12,689 nucleotides of DNA from Prevotellaceae bacterium (GTDB taxonomy: Bacteria; Bacteroidota; Bacteroidia; Bacteroidales; Bacteroidaceae), in NCBI GenBank assembly GCA_031262265.1, contig JAISIB010000124.1, positions 1 through 12,689 of the forward strand. Reading direction: 5' to 3'. The first letter of the stretch is position 1. Each line of letters opens with the position of its first letter. Shown piece after piece: positions 1 through 6,278 of the stretch. The translations under genes and the position numbers were made by a program. The notes under the pieces were generated by a model. The model saw only the letters and a list, made by a program, of their open reading frames with translations. It was not told where the DNA came from and searched no databases.

Positions 1-448
1 AGGCATCGTAATAATCCATCAGTAGTTGCTTCGGCATCGTCGTGAGCAACTCGCGATTGATACTATCCAGCTCTTTTTCGGCTTCCAGCGTTCTCCCTTT
101 CAACCAATAGGCGGATGCTAATTGAATTTTAGTATGATACAACAATTCCATATCACCCAAAAATTCGGCAATCTCCTTGTTCAAATCCAAGTAGTGCAGC
201 GTGGAATCCATTTGGAAAGTATTATATGCGTGCGCCAAATCATCATAAATATGATAACGTTGTTCCGCCGTAATACTATGAACGTTGAGCATGCTTTCAA
301 GTTGCCGGATACGTTCTTCCCGCTGGTTCGTATACAACTCTTTGTAGTTCATCTCCACGAACAACACCTGCAAAATCGAATCTGTCTCGCTGGCGCATAC
401 ATTCGCGAAAGCAATAGCTAACCAGCAAATGAATACATATTTACGCAT
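1..448 (-). CDS. DUF6377-like TPR-type sensor/regulator, N-terminal part (runs off left edge)
   Basis: I read this frame directly from the minus strand; 149 codons are present and the 3' part lies outside the window. It starts MRKYVFICWLAIAFANVCAS, a signal peptide with cleavage probably near residue 19-20. The mature part is helical and resembles tetratricopeptide repeats: DSILQVL (23-29), EERIRQLESML (44-54), YHIYDDLAHAYNTF (66-78, roughly), DSTLHYLDLNKEIAEFLGD (81-99), then KIQLASAYWLKGRTLEAEKEL. This order resembles the start of Bacteroidales proteins annotated DUF6377, about 500-560 residues long, with a periplasmic TPR-like region, one membrane helix and a C-terminal DNA-binding part. 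The family call is from memory of these N-termini; the diagnostic C-terminus is not visible. It lies 15 nt behind the FKBP gene on the same strand and may be co-transcribed with it. A plain TPR protein or a TPR-containing histidine kinase is the alternative. Confidence 0.7.
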   Translation of the reverse strand, partial: MRKYVFICWLAIAFANVCASETDSILQVLFVEMNYKELYTNQREERIRQLESMLNVHSITAEQRYHIYDDLAHAYNTFQMDSTLHYLDLNKEIAEFLGDMELLYHTKIQLASAYWLKGRTLEAEKELDSINRELLTTMPKQLLMDYYDA

Positions 449-463
449 AGGTTTGTGTTTGGA

Positions 464-1054
464 TTAGTGACAACCGCCGCTACAACCACATCCTTCGTCC
501 GCACATCCGCTGCCGCAGTCGCTATGACAACCTCCGCAACAATCGCATCCATGATGGTTCATTAGATTCATAAGCCCCTGCACTTCATCGGCGGTCGCAG
601 GACGATTTTCCGTAATCATACCTTCAAAAGCAATGTTCCGCCCCGCTAATGGATGGTTAAGATTGACGGTAACAATACCGCCGGCTTCGTCGACAGCTTC
701 AATCAGCGCATTCACCACACGTCCGTCTGCCGTGTTCAGTTGAACGGCTTTGTTGGGTGCTATACGTTCTCTGTCCAAATGGCCGTCAGCCTTGAAAATA
801 TCGATGGAAAGGTCAAGAATATGATTATGATCAAATTCTCCGTAAGCCTCGGCGCAAGGAATTTCCACCGCAAACGTCTCGCCTTTCGCCTTGGCTGCGA
901 CGGATTGTTCAAAAGCGTCCAATACGGTACCGTATCCGGAGATAAATTGAAAAGGATGCTCCGCAGTTGCTTCTTCCAACATTTCGCGCGTACCGTCCGC
1001 GTTGATGGCGTACATCTTGTAGGCGACGGTAATGTATCTGTCCATTGTTTCCAT
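464..1054 (-). CDS. slyD: SlyD-like FKBP-type peptidyl-prolyl cis-trans isomerase with Cys/His metal-binding tail
   Basis: This is a 196-residue SlyD-type prolyl isomerase and chaperone of the cytoplasm; I see no signal peptide. The FKBP core begins around residue 5 (RYITVAYKMYA) and contains FISGYGTVLDAFEQSV (37-52) and GETFAVEIPCAEAYGEFD (58-75). The insert-in-flap chaperone domain follows at about 77-135, and the second FKBP strand carries NHPLAGRNIAFEG (133-145). Residues 167-196 form a tail with nine Cys and four His in 30 residues, ending GCGCSGGCH, comparable to the nickel-binding tail of E. coli SlyD. The open frame extends upstream to 1261, but those residues are not FKBP-like and would overlap the divergent rdgB start. 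I therefore chose the ATG at 1054 (METMDRYI), which lies about 40 nt after a TACCTTTG box; the ATG at 1045 is the alternative. Metal binding and a role in metalloenzyme maturation are inferred from the tail. Confidence 0.93.
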   Translation of the reverse strand: METMDRYITVAYKMYAINADGTREMLEEATAEHPFQFISGYGTVLDAFEQSVAAKAKGETFAVEIPCAEAYGEFDHNHILDLSIDIFKADGHLDRERIAPNKAVQLNTADGRVVNALIEAVDEAGGIVTVNLNHPLAGRNIAFEGMITENRPATADEVQGLMNLMNHHGCDCCGGCHSDCGSGCADEGCGCSGGCH

Positions 1055-1095
1055 TATTTTATAGTTTGATGGTTGATAATACGTTTGATTGGGAG

Positions 1096-1103
1096 CAAAG
1101 GTA
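1096..1103 (-). promoter_or_regulatory. Bacteroidota -7 promoter box (TACCTTTG) for the SlyD-like gene
   Basis: The minus strand reads TACCTTTGC, an exact match to the Bacteroidota primary sigma factor -7 consensus TAnnTTTG. It is about 42 nt upstream of the chosen ATG at 1054. I do not find a TTTG -33 element at the usual spacing, so the call rests on the -7 box and position. Confidence 0.6.
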
Positions 1104-1146
1104 ATCATTCGTTGCATAAACCATACGGTTTGAGCGAAGATTTTCA

Positions 1147-1154
1147 TACCTTTG
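1147..1154 (+). promoter_or_regulatory. Bacteroidota -7 promoter box (TACCTTTG) for rdgB
   Basis: Exact TAnnTTTG match on the plus strand, 66 nt before the rdgB ATG. The nearest upstream TTTG (1129-1132) is only 14 nt away, shorter than usual, so the -33 element is unclear. Transcription would start near 1158-1161, right at the left arm of the inverted repeat 1162-1199. Confidence 0.5.
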
Positions 1155-1161
1155 TACGTCT

Positions 1162-1199
1162 TTTTCCTCGTATGATATTCTTTTTTCTTACGAGGAAAA
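1162..1199 (+). repeat. Perfect 11-bp inverted repeat in the rdgB leader
   Basis: TTTTCCTCGTA (1162-1172) and its exact reverse complement TACGAGGAAAA (1189-1199) flank a 16-nt T-rich loop. The repeat lies between the likely rdgB promoter and the ATG at 1221. In RNA it would form a hairpin at or within a few nucleotides of the 5' end of the rdgB transcript. In DNA it could be a two-half-site operator in a divergent promoter region. It is not followed by a U-tract in either direction that would make it a convincing intrinsic terminator, and no gene ends here. Confidence 0.75.
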
Positions 1200-1220
1200 T
1201 AAATTATCAAACTTTCATAT

Positions 1221-1811
1221 ATGTCTATCGAACTCGCTTTTGCGACGAACAATACGCACAAGTTGACCGAAGCGGCGGAGATCTTGAAAGACGTCGCTAC
1301 GCTGCGCAGCCTAACTGACGTTGAATGTGACGCCGAGATACCCGAAACGGCGAATACCTTACACGGTAATGCCCTGTTGAAAGCCGAATATGTATTTCAG
1401 CGCACCGGCTTGCCCGTTTTCGCCGACGATACGGGATTGGAGATAGAGGCGTTGGGCGGAGCACCGGGCGTCTACTCGGCACGCTATGCCGGCGAAAATC
1501 ACGACTCGGCGGCTAACATCCGAAAGGTATTGCAACGAATGCAAGGCGCGACCGACCGTAGGGCACAATTCCGTACGGTGATTGCCTATATCCCTACGGA
1601 CGGACAACCGGCTTTCTTTGAAGGAATCGTTCGAGGAGTGATAACAAAAGAACCCCGCGGGGAAGCGGGGTTCGGCTATGATTCTATTTTCATTCCCGAC
1701 GGATATAATCTCACGTTTGCGGAGATGGACGCCGCCACGAAGAACCATATCAGTCATCGGGCACGAGCTTTGCAAGCTTTCTTACTTGAAATATCCCACC
1801 GGATGGTTTAG
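1221..1811 (+). CDS. rdgB: RdgB/HAM1-type non-canonical purine NTP pyrophosphatase
   Basis: The product hydrolyses dITP/ITP and XTP to the monophosphate and pyrophosphate, keeping deaminated purines out of nucleic acids. At 196 residues it has the usual family length. Family motifs are intact: TNNTHK (9-14, substrate and phosphate binding), NALLKAE (50-56), the metal-binding and catalytic FADDTGLEIEALGGAPGV (67-84), GFGYDSIF (150-157), and KNHISHRARAL (174-184, base recognition). It is cytoplasmic. The ATG at 1221 is the only start that gives the complete N-terminal beta-strand before the TNN motif. Its 3' end overlaps the convergent nitroreductase gene by 30 nt, which also means no terminator fits between them. 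A GC-rich stem lies inside the coding sequence at 1650-1673, over the codons just before GFGYD. Confidence 0.96.
   Translation: MSIELAFATNNTHKLTEAAEILKDVATLRSLTDVECDAEIPETANTLHGNALLKAEYVFQRTGLPVFADDTGLEIEALGGAPGVYSARYAGENHDSAANIRKVLQRMQGATDRRAQFRTVIAYIPTDGQPAFFEGIVRGVITKEPRGEAGFGYDSIFIPDGYNLTFAEMDAATKNHISHRARALQAFLLEISHRMV
1650..1673 (+). repeat. GC-rich 9-bp stem-loop inside rdgB
   Basis: GAACCCCGC (1650-1658) pairs exactly with GCGGGGTTC (1665-1673) across the six-base loop GGGGAA. It sits within codons for KEPRGEAGF, just before the conserved GFGYD motif. The arms contain seven G:C pairs out of nine, which is strong for this region. It looks like a terminator stem but has no T-run after it. 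Confidence 0.7.
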
Positions 1812-2414
1812 TATCGGCTGTTGCGCATCGGTCAGTTTCAGCAATGTCTTCAATTTTGCCGTATCCATCATAGCTCGTGGTACGGTTGCCAAATGTGCTG
1901 CGGCGCAGAATAGGGAGATATTTTGCGAAACGATACCGACGTCGGCAGCACCCATAGCGAACGTTCGTTCATTCTTGGGGTCGCCCAATTTAGCCAAGTC
2001 TGTAATCAAAAGTAACGCCAGAGGTGCGGTATTCATAAAGTCTTGTCCTGCTCCCAATAAGGCGCGGTGGTCCCCTTCGACTACCAATGTCAACTGTTCT
2101 TTCGGGGCGTCGTACAGATAAACGCCCTGCGGTAGAACCACATACAGCGAAACGTCTTGACGATTCATGGCGGACGGAGCAGTGCGGCGTCCGTCGGCAC
2201 GATTTACGCCGTATGCTGCCCAAAGTAAATCGGACAAATCGGCAATAGTGAGGGGTTTGGTCGCAAATTCACGCGTGGATTGACGTTCGGCAAACGCTTT
2301 CATCACAGAACCCGAGCGATTCATGTTCGGCTTTTGTAGTTTAATCACCGGTTCGGCAGCCTGAGTAACCATAGCAACGCAGATTAAAAGTGTTAATACT
2401 AATAGCTTTTTCAT
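1782..2414 (-). CDS. Exported nitroreductase-family (SagB/ThcOx-like) FMN oxidoreductase
   Basis: A 210-residue nitroreductase-fold protein with an N-terminal signal peptide: MKKLLVLTLLICVAMVTQAA, cleaved probably after residue 20. Nitroreductase features follow: RQSTREF (44-50; the two Arg and the Ser are typical FMN-phosphate ligands), DLLWAAYGVNR (62-72), RRTAPSAMN (76-84), MGAADVGIVSQNISLFC (154-170) and the closing HPVGYFK (204-210). This pattern matches the SagB/ThcOx-like branch often annotated in Bacteroidota and anaerobes. The substrate is unknown. The in-frame ATG at 2450 would add a 12-residue non-signal extension and overlap the promoter box, so I chose 2414, which has AGGAG (2423-2427 on the complement) 8 nt upstream, an uncommonly good Shine-Dalgarno site here. 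The gene is divergent from nadE and converges on rdgB with a 30-nt overlap. FMN loading of an exported enzyme is the puzzle. Confidence 0.88.
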   Translation of the reverse strand: MKKLLVLTLLICVAMVTQAAEPVIKLQKPNMNRSGSVMKAFAERQSTREFATKPLTIADLSDLLWAAYGVNRADGRRTAPSAMNRQDVSLYVVLPQGVYLYDAPKEQLTLVVEGDHRALLGAGQDFMNTAPLALLLITDLAKLGDPKNERTFAMGAADVGIVSQNISLFCAAAHLATVPRAMMDTAKLKTLLKLTDAQQPILNHPVGYFK

Positions 2415-2449
2415 ACGATATTCTCCTGTATTTTTAGGGTTAATAAGCA

Positions 2450-2457
2450 CAAAGGTA
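2450..2457 (-). promoter_or_regulatory. -7 promoter box (TACCTTTG) for the nitroreductase gene
   Basis: Exact TAnnTTTG match on the minus strand, 35 nt upstream of the ATG at 2414, in the 89-nt divergent spacer shared with nadE. No TTTG at a convincing -33 distance was found. Confidence 0.55.
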
Positions 2458-2477
2458 AGAAATCGGATTTTAATTTC

Positions 2478-2485
2478 TACTTTTG
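2478..2485 (+). promoter_or_regulatory. -7 promoter box (TACTTTTG) for nadE-prmA
   Basis: Plus-strand TACTTTTG fits TAnnTTTG and lies 18 nt before the nadE ATG, so the leader would be only about 10-15 nt. The box is about 20 bp from the opposed nitroreductase box, so the two promoters would overlap in polymerase footprint. No clear -33 TTTG. Confidence 0.45.
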
Positions 2486-2503
2486 TACTTCAAAGTTTAA
2501 AGT

Positions 2504-4453
2504 ATGAACTACGGATTTGTCAAAATCGGAGCGGCTATTCCGAATGTAGCCGTAGCCAATCCGGCGCAAAACCAAAAATATTTGGTAGAGTTGGTGCGCC
2601 AAGCCGCCGAACAGCGGATACAAGTGGTCGCTTTCCCCGAATTGTGTCTTACCGGATATACGTGCGGAGATTTATTCGGACAGGATCTGTTACTCCAAGA
2701 GGCGGAAGAAGCTCTACTGCGATTCCTTATAGATACGCAGGATTTAAATGTAATCAGTATTGTCGGACTACCGATTGCCGTCGGAGCAAGATTATTGAAT
2801 ACGGCAGTAGTATGCTATGCCGGACGAACGTTAGGAATTGTCCCGAAAACATATCTTTCCAATTATAAAGAATTTTACGAGCAACGTTGGTTCGTATCCG
2901 ACGATACGCTGGGCGAAATCACGCATATTAACTTGTTAGGTAATCGAATACCTATCGGCACAGAGCTGCTGTTCAAAGCCGGAGACATGCAGTTTGGCAT
3001 TGAACTGTGTGAAGATGCGTGGGCACCCGTCACTCCGGGAGCGACCCGAGCATTGCAGGGAGCAGACATCGTTTTTAATTTGTCGGCCAGCAACGAATCT
3101 ATCAGCAAGCACGCCTACGTGCAAACGCTCATCGCCCAAAATTCGGCGGCCGGCATTTGTGGTTACGTCTATGCCGGATGCGGTTTTGGTGAATCAACCA
3201 CTGATTTGGTTTTTGCCGGACGCGCGTTCATCTATGAAAACGGTACGTTACTGGCAGAGGGGAAACGATTTCAACGAGAAGCACAACTCGTCAGCGCAGA
3301 CATAGACGTGCAACGCTTACGCGCCGAGCGACGTGTCAACAAGACTTTCTCTGCTTGCGCCACGCATTGGAATCTCGCCCAAGCACGTTGTTTGGACAGC
3401 GAATATCAATCGGAACCATTTGTTATAAGCCGCATTTTTCCACCTCATCCTTTTGTCCCCACCGGCGCGGAGTTGGACGCACGTTGTGAAGAGATTTTCT
3501 CCATTCAGATTACGGGACTTGCCAAACGTCTGCTACACACGCAAGCGAAAACATTGGTCATCGGCGTGTCCGGCGGGTTGGATTCTACGCTTGCCCTATT
3601 GGTTTGTGTCAAAGCTTGCGATTGGTTGAATTGGGAACGGCGGCGCGTACTGGCACTTACGATGCCGGGATTCGGAACGACCAAACGTACGCACCATAAC
3701 GCCGTTGCGCTCATGAAAACGTTAGGCGTTACGATGCGGGAAATCGATATTCGTCCGGCTTGCGAACAACATTTTAAAGACATCGGACACGATGCGACCG
3801 TTCATGACGTAACCTACGAAAACAGCCAAGCACGTGAACGAACTCAAATACTAATGGACGTAGCCAATCAAACCGGCGGGTTGGTAGTAGGCACAGGAGA
3901 TTTATCCGAATTGGCGTTAGGTTGGGCAACATACAACGGAGATCACATGTCCATGTACGGCGTCAACGTCAGCATCCCGAAGACGCTCGTACGCCACTTG
4001 GTGCAATGGGTCGCCGACCATAGAGTAGATACAGACACGAAAGCCACGCTATCGGATATCATAGCTACCCCGATCAGCCCCGAACTGATTCCGGCAGACG
4101 AGCAGGGGAATATTGCACAGAAGACCGAGGATTTGGTAGGCCCGTACGAATTGCATGACTTTTTTCTCTATTACTTCTTGCGTTTCGGCACGCGGCCGGC
4201 AAAACTATTCTTTATGGCGCAACGCGCTTTCGTTTCCGTATATGATGCACAAACGATTAAACATTGGTTATATACGTTTTTTCGACGCTTTTTTAGTCAA
4301 CAGTTCAAACGTTCGTGCTTGCCGGATGGACCGAAAGTAGGCAGCGTGGCACTTAGCCCGCGCGGAGATTGGCGAATGCCGAGTGATGCGCAAGCAGATG
4401 CGTGGCTCCATGAAATAGAGCACTTGCCCATAGAAGAAATACCGTCAGCATGA
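2504..4453 (+). CDS. nadE: Glutamine-dependent NAD+ synthetase
   Basis: The enzyme catalyses the last step of NAD+ synthesis, amidating deamido-NAD+ with ATP and glutamine-derived ammonia. Its 649 residues fit the two-domain glutamine-hydrolysing type. The N-terminal nitrilase-like glutaminase (about 1-290) shows the Glu-Lys-Cys triad: E46 in FPELCLTGY, K115 in VPKTYLSNYKEFYE, and C169 in GIELCEDAW. The C-terminal synthetase (about 325-649) has the PP-loop SGGLDS (356-361), PGFGTTKRT (388-396), ENSQARERTQILM (439-451) and GTGDLSELALGW (463-474). FFRRFFSQQFKRSCLPDGPK (592-611) is the usual C-terminal segment. It is cytoplasmic. The start at 2504 leads straight into the first nitrilase strand (YGFVKIGAAIP). 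The stop overlaps the prmA start as ATGA, suggesting translational coupling. Confidence 0.97.
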   Translation: MNYGFVKIGAAIPNVAVANPAQNQKYLVELVRQAAEQRIQVVAFPELCLTGYTCGDLFGQDLLLQEAEEALLRFLIDTQDLNVISIVGLPIAVGARLLNTAVVCYAGRTLGIVPKTYLSNYKEFYEQRWFVSDDTLGEITHINLLGNRIPIGTELLFKAGDMQFGIELCEDAWAPVTPGATRALQGADIVFNLSASNESISKHAYVQTLIAQNSAAGICGYVYAGCGFGESTTDLVFAGRAFIYENGTLLAEGKRFQREAQLVSADIDVQRLRAERRVNKTFSACATHWNLAQARCLDSEYQSEPFVISRIFPPHPFVPTGAELDARCEEIFSIQITGLAKRLLHTQAKTLVIGVSGGLDSTLALLVCVKACDWLNWERRRVLALTMPGFGTTKRTHHNAVALMKTLGVTMREIDIRPACEQHFKDIGHDATVHDVTYENSQARERTQILMDVANQTGGLVVGTGDLSELALGWATYNGDHMSMYGVNVSIPKTLVRHLVQWVADHRVDTDTKATLSDIIATPISPELIPADEQGNIAQKTEDLVGPYELHDFFLYYFLRFGTRPAKLFFMAQRAFVSVYDAQTIKHWLYTFFRRFFSQQFKRSCLPDGPKVGSVALSPRGDWRMPSDAQADAWLHEIEHLPIEEIPSA

Positions 4454-5307
4454 AATACCTCGAATTTACTTTTTTAACCAACCCTTGCACCGAGACGGTA
4501 AACGACGTACTCTCTGCCGTGTTGGCGGATGCCGGTTTTGAGAGCTTCGTGGAAAATGAAGGCGGCATCAAGGCGTACATTCCTGCAACGGCTTTCGATG
4601 CTACCACGCTGGACGAAACGCTACAATACTTCCCAATCTCTGAGGCGTCCGTCACTTATAGTTATACGGAAGCCGAAGATAAAGATTGGAACGAGGAATG
4701 GGAGAAGCATTTTTTCAGTCCGATTGTTATTGATGGACGGTGTATTGTTCACAGCAGCTTCCATATTGATGTGCCTACTATGGAGTATAATATCAAAATT
4801 AACCCGCAAATGGCTTTCGGAACCGGACATCACGAAACTACCGGCTTAATAATTAGCGAACTTCTGAATGCCGATTTAACAGGAAAGGCGGTACTTGACA
4901 TGGGGTGCGGCACATCTATCCTCGCCATCTTGGCACGTATGCGCGGAGCCTCACCGGTGACAGCCATTGATATTGATACGTGGTGCGTGAACAATTCTTA
5001 TGAAAATATCGCCCTTAATGGATTTACCGACATAGAGGTTTTATTAGGAGATGCTATGTCTTTACGCGAACATACACCGTTTGATATAATTATCGCCAAT
5101 ATCAATCGAAATATTTTAATACGAGATTTACCGCTCTATGTAGCTGCTATGAAACCCGATGCCGATTTATTCCTTAGCGGATTCTATACGGAAGACATTC
5201 CGCTGCTTCGCCAAACGGCCGAAACCTTAGGTCTATCCTATTCTTACCATACGGAGAAAAATCGTTGGGCGATGCTCCGAATGAAATATACTATTGTTTC
5301 GAAATAA
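4450..5307 (+). CDS. prmA: Ribosomal protein L11 methyltransferase
   Basis: PrmA trimethylates ribosomal protein L11 using S-adenosylmethionine. The 285-residue protein has the short N-terminal L11-recognition domain (about 1-90, ending in DWNEEWEKHFFSP at 79-91) followed by a class I methyltransferase domain. Visible motifs are INPQMAFGTGHHETT (117-131, the PrmA signature), VLDMGCGTSILAI (148-160, SAM motif I), DID (174-176, ribose-binding acidic end of strand 2) and NINRNIL (217-223, the NPPY-like motif IV in this family). It begins inside the nadE stop (ATGA, 4 nt shared), so it probably relies on terminating nadE ribosomes. Its last 17 nt overlap the convergent glsB gene. The pairing with nadE has no obvious biochemical logic. 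Confidence 0.96.
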   Translation: MKYLEFTFLTNPCTETVNDVLSAVLADAGFESFVENEGGIKAYIPATAFDATTLDETLQYFPISEASVTYSYTEAEDKDWNEEWEKHFFSPIVIDGRCIVHSSFHIDVPTMEYNIKINPQMAFGTGHHETTGLIISELLNADLTGKAVLDMGCGTSILAILARMRGASPVTAIDIDTWCVNNSYENIALNGFTDIEVLLGDAMSLREHTPFDIIIANINRNILIRDLPLYVAAMKPDADLFLSGFYTEDIPLLRQTAETLGLSYSYHTEKNRWAMLRMKYTIVSK

Positions 5308-6268
5308 TGCGGTTGGCACCCGAAGTAACGACGAACGATTCGTTCTTGACAAAAGATTCTATGTGCCGCATACGCTTCTGTTCAAGAATTTCGTCCACCG
5401 CAATAAGAATACCGGTCTCTTCCACGTCGCCGAAGCCGTAGTTTATAGCCGTACCGAACATGCGCATCGTCGGACTAAGCCCCATATACGCATTGATAAG
5501 CGGTGGAATATTGTAGCCGAGTTTACGAATTTCAGCATTCAGCAAACGATAATCCTCCAAGAAAGATTCTTTGCAAAACAATGCCGCCAACTCATTCTCG
5601 TCGGATTCTATCCGTAGCGGCCGTAACGGGTGCAATAAATCTTCTTTGTCGGCAAAATGTTTTTTTAGAAAATAGAGAATCATGTCGCGGCCTTGCGTCG
5701 GGAAACAGGGATACATGGTAACCTTCCCAAAGAAATATTTAACGGACGGCATAATAACAGTGAGCGCACCCAAGCCGTCCCATAGATTATCCAATGCAAA
5801 AAGTCCTTTCGACCCCGCACGCGTTCCTTGGTATTCGAGTGTCACAAACGAACGCCCCAATTCGATGGTAACAGGCAAATAATCACGGATAAATCGCTCG
5901 GAAAAGGAAAACATGTGCGCCGTGGCCAACACAGGATGCCCTTGTGCGTCGAAATCAACATACGTTCCTAATATATAACGGTATCCGCCTAAGATTGCTT
6001 CTGCTTCCGGATTCCAAACGATTAGTTGTTTGTATGGATTCGCCATCGTGTCGTATTCGTCAATATCCAACGAGTAGCCTGTGCCGCCGCCTGCTGCACG
6101 GAAAGCTATTTCCCGCAACCGTCCGATTTCGCGCATGACGTTCGGGGAATCATGATAGGTAATAATATAAATGTGATTGTGACTCTTATTCGTCATGCGC
6201 AAGCGTTTGTCTTCTGTTAACTCCGCTTTGAGTATTTCTTTGCTTACCGGTTCGATGATTGATTCCAT
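5291..6268 (-). CDS. glsB: Glycine lipid N-acyltransferase (GlsB-like, GNAT/hemolysin family)
   Basis: This 325-residue protein belongs to the GNAT/'hemolysin' (OlsB-related) acyltransferases. In Bacteroides thetaiotaomicron, GlsB N-acylates glycine with a 3-hydroxy fatty acid to make monoacyl glycine lipid. Seen here: EIGRLREIAFRAAGGGTG (47-64), LDIDEYDTM (67-75), ILGGYRYILG (92-101), IELGRSFV (135-142, core GNAT strand), GSKGLFALDNLWDGLG (152-167) and LINAYMGLSPTMRMFGTA (257-274). The product is predicted to be cytoplasmic or membrane-peripheral. The open frame reaches an ATG at 6292 inside glsA, but family N-termini as I recall them resemble MESIIEPVSKEILKAEL. I therefore chose 6268, 10 nt after the glsA stop; the eight-residue extension remains possible and would overlap glsA by 14 nt. 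The gene is the second in a two-gene operon, and its 3' end overlaps prmA by 17 nt. Confidence 0.88.
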   Translation of the reverse strand: MESIIEPVSKEILKAELTEDKRLRMTNKSHNHIYIITYHDSPNVMREIGRLREIAFRAAGGGTGYSLDIDEYDTMANPYKQLIVWNPEAEAILGGYRYILGTYVDFDAQGHPVLATAHMFSFSERFIRDYLPVTIELGRSFVTLEYQGTRAGSKGLFALDNLWDGLGALTVIMPSVKYFFGKVTMYPCFPTQGRDMILYFLKKHFADKEDLLHPLRPLRIESDENELAALFCKESFLEDYRLLNAEIRKLGYNIPPLINAYMGLSPTMRMFGTAINYGFGDVEETGILIAVDEILEQKRMRHIESFVKNESFVVTSGANRIISKQ

Positions 6269-6278
6269 TGTCGCTATT

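Noticed and set aside
122..421. Plus-strand open frame of 99 codons
   Set aside because: It is antisense to the DUF6377-like gene, has no recognisable domain and no promoter, and disappears as an artefact of the opposite strand.
1162..1199. Inverted repeat as an intrinsic terminator
   Set aside because: No gene ends towards it on either strand and there is no uninterrupted T-run after either arm.
1055..1261. N-terminal extension of the SlyD-like frame by 69 residues
   Set aside because: The extra residues are not FKBP-like, run through the divergent promoter region and the inverted repeat, and overlap the rdgB start; the ATG at 1054 gives a normal SlyD N-terminus.
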